Assembly (NCBI GenBank): GCA_016293535.1
Contig: JAEDEB010000075.1
Span: forward strand, 1 to 8,933
Length of the DNA: 8,933 nucleotides
Reading direction: 5' to 3'
Origin: Bacteroidales bacterium
Lineage (GTDB): Bacteria > Bacteroidota > Bacteroidia > Bacteroidales > UBA932
The notes beneath the pieces are model-generated. The model had not been told where the DNA came from. It worked only from the letters and a program-made list of their open reading frames with translations, and made no database searches. Positions 5,979-8,933 of the stretch are shown piece by piece; positions within the stretch are counted from its first letter, which is position 1; each line of letters opens with the position of its first letter. The position numbers were made by a program, and so were the translations under genes.

Positions 5979-6986
5979 ATGAAATCCATCCTCGGCATAG
6001 GCAATGCTCTGACGGACATTCTCGCCGTCCTTCCTGACGATTCATTCCTCCACGAATATCACCTTCCCAAAGGCAGCATGCAATGGGTGGACAAGGAAAC
6101 CAGCGACAAGATCTTCGAGCGTCTGAAACCCCTCGGAGTCCAGTACGTCGCCGGAGGTTCAGCGGCCAACACGATAACAGGCACAGCCATTTTCGGGATG
6201 CCGTCCGGATTCATCGGGAAGATAGGCAACGACGAAGTGGGCGCCCTCTTCTCCAGCGACCAGGCCCAGTACGGCATCAGGTCCACGCTCCTCAAGGGCA
6301 GGGACTCCTCCGGCAGGGCAATGGTCTTCATCTCCGGCACGAATGCGGAGAGAACCTTCGCGAACTATATGGGCGCGACACTCGAGCTCGGCCCCGACGA
6401 CCTGAAGCCGGAATATTTCAGCGGATATGACTATTTCCATATCGAGGGCTACCTCGTCCAGAACCAGGCTCTCATCCGCAAAGCCGTCGAGATGGCCAGG
6501 AACGCCGGGTGCATAATATCCATAGACATGGCCTCGTACAACGTCGTGGAGTCCAACAACGCCTTTCTCCACGACATAGTGGACAAATACGTGGACATAG
6601 TGTTCGCAAACGAGACCGAGGCAAAGGCCTTCACGAAGATGGAACCTCGCGCTGCACTTGAAGAGATTTCCCATCACTGCAGCATCGCCGTGGTGAAGAC
6701 GGGAAAGACGGGATCGATGATACAGAGCGGCAACGAGTTCCACAGCATCGACGCATGGCCGGCGAACGCCATAGACGCGACCGGTGCCGGGGATACCTAT
6801 GCCGCCGGCTTCCTCTATGCCCATAGTCTGGGAATGCCTCTGCGCGTCTGCGGGGAAGTCGGGTCCATAATTGCGGCCAAGGTCGTGGAGGTCATAGGTT
6901 CCAAGATAGACATCCCGCGCTGGAAAAAGGCCAAGGCTGAGATACGCGCTCTCATAGCCGCCAACGGCGGGCCCGACCTGAGCTGA
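5979..6986 (+). CDS. PfkB-family carbohydrate/nucleoside kinase (adenosine-kinase-like)
   Basis: A cytoplasmic ribokinase-fold kinase that moves a phosphate from ATP to a sugar or nucleoside hydroxyl. From the ATG at 5979 it has 335 residues. Visible signatures: GIGNALTD (6-13) at the N-terminus; GGSAANT (59-65), the PfkB signature 1 region that binds the sugar; and DATGAGDTYAAGF (266-278), signature 2 with the anion hole and D272 as the catalytic base. Also present are ANETEAKAF and VVKTGKTGS stretches. The pattern resembles the adenosine-kinase-like subgroup common in Bacteroidota, but the substrate cannot be fixed from sequence alone. A TTG at 5964 lies in frame; I reject it because the family starts just before the GIGN strand. 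A -7 box lies upstream, and the next gene follows after 31 bases. Confidence 0.92.
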   Translation: MKSILGIGNALTDILAVLPDDSFLHEYHLPKGSMQWVDKETSDKIFERLKPLGVQYVAGGSAANTITGTAIFGMPSGFIGKIGNDEVGALFSSDQAQYGIRSTLLKGRDSSGRAMVFISGTNAERTFANYMGATLELGPDDLKPEYFSGYDYFHIEGYLVQNQALIRKAVEMARNAGCIISIDMASYNVVESNNAFLHDIVDKYVDIVFANETEAKAFTKMEPRAALEEISHHCSIAVVKTGKTGSMIQSGNEFHSIDAWPANAIDATGAGDTYAAGFLYAHSLGMPLRVCGEVGSIIAAKVVEVIGSKIDIPRWKKAKAEIRALIAANGGPDLS

Positions 6987-7017
6987 GCCGATTTTTCAAA
7001 TCATTAGAGCCATCAAG

Positions 7018-7536
7018 ATGTTTGAAAAGATACTTGACAGTTTCCGCCGGCGGGCAATCAGGAAGTACGCTCCCGCCTGCCCCACCTCTCTACTTCCGCT
7101 CAAGGAGATACACACTGCTGCAGTGATTCTCGACGTGGAGGAAGACGGCTTCAACGAATGCAAGAGAGAGCTTGAGACCTTCTTCAAGACTTACGGAATA
7201 AAGACGGACTTCATATTCTTCGATTTCAGGAAACTGGAGAAGAACGAACTCCTGCTTACAAGCATTCAGAACACTGTCCTGGGCAAGGACATCAACTGGT
7301 ACGGCATGCCCCGGCAGGGGACCGTCGTGATGGCAGACAAATCCTACGACCTGCTCATATACCTTCGCGGCAGGCTGGACTTCACGGGCTACTTCACGGT
7401 GCGCCGCATGGCCGCCAGATTCAAGGTCGGCATATCCGAAATGCCCGACAAGGTGCTGGATATGGTCGTCAGCGGAGACAAGCGTGAGGAAATACTTCGC
7501 TCCATTAAGGATTACCTCAAGAAAATCCGGCTTTAA
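7018..7536 (+). CDS. Uncharacterised protein, DUF6913-like
   Basis: A 172-residue soluble protein with no signal peptide or membrane segment. I recognise it as resembling the Bacteroidota family DUF6913, from memory of its pattern rather than a search. It starts with a basic helix (KILDSFRRRAIRKYAP), then alternates strands and helices: AAVILDVEE (35-43), DFIFFDFRKLEKNE (near 64-77), GKDINWYGMP (near 89-98), DLLIYLRGRLDF (near 110-121) and RMAARFKVGISEMPD (near 129-143). The alternation suggests an alpha/beta fold, but I see no classical nucleotide-binding loop and no obvious catalytic motif. It lies 31 bases after the PfkB kinase and 14 bases before the DUF368 gene, so the three are probably one transcription unit. 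Function unknown. Confidence 0.65.
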   Translation: MFEKILDSFRRRAIRKYAPACPTSLLPLKEIHTAAVILDVEEDGFNECKRELETFFKTYGIKTDFIFFDFRKLEKNELLLTSIQNTVLGKDINWYGMPRQGTVVMADKSYDLLIYLRGRLDFTGYFTVRRMAARFKVGISEMPDKVLDMVVSGDKREEILRSIKDYLKKIRL

Positions 7537-7550
7537 CTATACCGCCCATA

Positions 7551-8423
7551 ATGAAAGAACATCTGCTCAATGCCGTCAAAGGCTTCCTGATGGGGGCCGC
7601 CAACGTGGTTCCAGGAGTTTCCGGAGGCACAATAGCCCTGATTACAGGCATATATGCCCGTCTGGTGGCATCGCTGGACTCGCTCACTCTGCCGACAACC
7701 TGGAAAGCCCTCCTTCACGGCCGGTTCCGCGAGTTCTGGAAAGCCATGGACGGCAGCTTCCTGCTTGCCCTCGGTATAGGAGTAGTGCTGAGCGTCTTCT
7801 CCCTGGCGAAGATCATGACCACTGCGCTGGAGAGATATCCCGTATGCACCTGGGCCTTCTTCTTCGGGCTGATCATTGCCTCCGCAGTGCTGATGTTCCG
7901 CGGAATCAGGGGCTGGAGCTGGAAGGAAGCGCTCCTTGCCCTCGTCGGAGCCGGCCTCGGGGTCGCCATCTGCATGCTCACGCCTTCCCGCACACCGGAT
8001 GCGCTGTGGTTCATCTTCATCTGCGGCGCAGTCGCAATATGCACAATGATACTTCCGGGCATATCGGGAAGTTTCGTGCTCCTGCTGATGGGCAAATATG
8101 ACTTCATAATGCAGGCGCTCGACCTCTCCTCCCCCGACATCCCCGTCCTTCTGGTTTTCGCCGCCGGCTGCCTTATCGGCATCGCCGCCTTCGCGAAATT
8201 CCTCCACTGGGTACTCGGAAAATGGGAGAAACAGACCATGGTTCTGCTTCTGGGTTTCATCATAGGCTCCCTCGTCAAGGTATGGCCCTGGCAGGTGGAA
8301 CTCGGTGACGGTCTCCTCCATCCTGCAGCACCCCAAGGCAACATAGGCTGGGCAGTGCTCTGGTGCATCATCGGCCTTGTCACAGTAATACTCACCGAAG
8401 TTCTCGGCAAAAAACGCAAGTAA
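7551..8423 (+). CDS. DUF368 membrane protein (PopT-type undecaprenyl-phosphate translocase family)
   Basis: A polytopic inner-membrane protein of 290 residues. The family hallmark is near the N-terminus: GFLMGAANVVPGVSGGTIALITGIYARL (from residue 11, given here only by its key part PGVSGGT, 21-27). A second related copy follows at about 169-183 (PGISGSF, then MGKYD). The paired PGxSG elements fit an internally duplicated, inverted-repeat membrane fold. Members of DUF368 have been reported as undecaprenyl-phosphate translocases (PopT) that return the C55 lipid carrier to the cytoplasmic face for peptidoglycan and polysaccharide synthesis; the role here is inferred from that. The protein ends in a basic tail (GKKRK), likely cytoplasmic. 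It sits 14 bases after the DUF6913-like gene and 11 bases before the nucleotidase gene. Confidence 0.9.
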   Translation: MKEHLLNAVKGFLMGAANVVPGVSGGTIALITGIYARLVASLDSLTLPTTWKALLHGRFREFWKAMDGSFLLALGIGVVLSVFSLAKIMTTALERYPVCTWAFFFGLIIASAVLMFRGIRGWSWKEALLALVGAGLGVAICMLTPSRTPDALWFIFICGAVAICTMILPGISGSFVLLLMGKYDFIMQALDLSSPDIPVLLVFAAGCLIGIAAFAKFLHWVLGKWEKQTMVLLLGFIIGSLVKVWPWQVELGDGLLHPAAPQGNIGWAVLWCIIGLVTVILTEVLGKKRK

Positions 8424-8434
8424 TCTCACCGTCT

Positions 8435-8933
8435 ATGAAACTGACTTCACGGCCAGCAACGTTATTGCAGGCCCTTGCACTCGCCTCAGTGCTGGCATTC
8501 GCAGGATGCAGCCCCAGACACTATCAGAACGGGGACAGCACAGTAGTAATACTCCACGAAAACGATGTCCACTGCCGCGTCGACGGATACGCTGTCATAA
8601 ACGGGGTGAAGACCGTGGAAAACGGCAAGGGCAATGCCACCCTTCTGCTTTCCGCCGGTGATTTCGCAAGCGGAGGCACGCTCGGAGCCATCTCGAAGGG
8701 CGGATACATCACTACGATTATGAACGCCTGCTCCTACGATGCGGTGACACTCGGCAACCACGAATTCGATTTCGGAGTGGAGAGGCTGAATGAACTCGCG
8801 GATATGCTCGAGACGGAAATACTCTGCTGCAATTTCGCAAGCCTTCCCGATGGCAAGCCTCTGTTCAAGCCCTACGATATTTTCAGCAGGGGCGGCAGGA
8901 AGATAGCGGTCATAGGCATAGCCACCCCTTCGA
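8435..8933 (+). CDS. 5'-nucleotidase / metallophosphatase lipoprotein (partial, N-terminal 166 residues)
   Basis: The gene begins at the ATG at 8435 and stays open to the right edge, so only the first part is seen. The N-terminus is a lipoprotein signal: basic MKLTSR, a hydrophobic stretch, then LAFAGC with C25 as the likely lipidated cysteine; the -3 Phe is slightly atypical. No acidic surface-export signal follows (CSPRHYQNG), so a periplasm-facing location is more likely. The calcineurin-like metallophosphatase domain follows with its metal ligands in order: D44 and H46 in HENDVH, D76 in SAGDF, and N108-H109 in LGNHEFDFG. This is the UshA/5'-nucleotidase pattern; such enzymes remove phosphate from nucleotides or cyclic nucleotides outside the cytoplasm. 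The C-terminal substrate-binding domain is beyond the window. It closes a tightly spaced run after DUF368. Confidence 0.9.
   Translation, partial: MKLTSRPATLLQALALASVLAFAGCSPRHYQNGDSTVVILHENDVHCRVDGYAVINGVKTVENGKGNATLLLSAGDFASGGTLGAISKGGYITTIMNACSYDAVTLGNHEFDFGVERLNELADMLETEILCCNFASLPDGKPLFKPYDIFSRGGRKIAVIGIATPS

Noticed and set aside
6965..6995. Possible intrinsic terminator after the PfkB kinase (CGGC/GCCG followed by ATTTTT)
   Set aside because: The stem is only 4 bp with a loop of about 18 bases, and the next gene starts 31 bases after the stop in the same direction, so a strong terminator is unlikely.
7533..8429. Minus-strand open frame of about 298 codons opposite the DUF368 gene
   Set aside because: Its composition is typical of an antisense shadow, rich in acidic residues, His and Gly without a pattern, while the plus strand encodes an unmistakable DUF368 protein over the same bases.
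1..8933. CRISPR arrays, insertion sequences, phage or integrative element genes, tRNA or rRNA genes
   Set aside because: All spacers were read: none holds tRNA-like folds, regular spacer-repeat arrays, transposase fragments or attachment-site duplications. The only array, at 4822-4930, is a contiguous tetranucleotide repeat without spacers.

Overview
The window looks like ordinary chromosome from a fairly GC-rich member of the Bacteroidota, most likely an uncultured Bacteroidales lineage. Three things suggest this. Candidate promoters match the Bacteroidota -7 consensus (TAnnTTTG). Strong Shine-Dalgarno sequences are absent before most starts. The gene set includes a DUF6913-like protein, a Bacteroidota-type RecO and a CysRS with a KMGKS signature. 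Lineage below phylum is inference. There are no tRNA or rRNA genes, CRISPR arrays, insertion sequences, integrases or phage genes. No gene-free stretch exceeds about 130 bases.

Layout. Bases 3-68 hold the last codons of an unidentified plus-strand gene, followed by a spacer with a 9-bp inverted repeat. Next come rdgB and recO on the plus strand, overlapping by the 4 bases ATGA (nucleotide-pool cleaning and recombinational repair). They converge on a minus-strand pair, cysS then exoA (cysteinyl-tRNA synthetase and exonuclease III). The recO/exoA junction carries a 9-bp inverted repeat. cysS is divergent from folD (one-carbon folate metabolism). folD converges on a minus-strand membrane protein of the lysylphosphatidylglycerol synthase TM / YbhN family. 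Their junction holds the oddest sequence in the window, a degenerate tetranucleotide array of about 109 bp. The membrane protein is divergent from a tight plus-strand run: a PfkB-family (adenosine-kinase-like) sugar kinase, a DUF6913-like protein, a DUF368 membrane protein (PopT-like undecaprenyl-phosphate translocase family), and the start of a 5'-nucleotidase lipoprotein that runs off the right edge.

How they may work together. rdgB, recO and exoA all serve genome maintenance. The right-hand run could join periplasmic nucleotide dephosphorylation (5'-nucleotidase) to cytoplasmic re-phosphorylation of the nucleoside (PfkB kinase), alongside recycling of the C55 lipid carrier (DUF368). This is inferred from gene order only.

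I do not see a clear new multi-gene system. The best leads are the tetranucleotide array, the promoters that sit almost on their start codons, the two hairpin-forming spacers, and the uncharacterised DUF6913-like and YbhN-family proteins.
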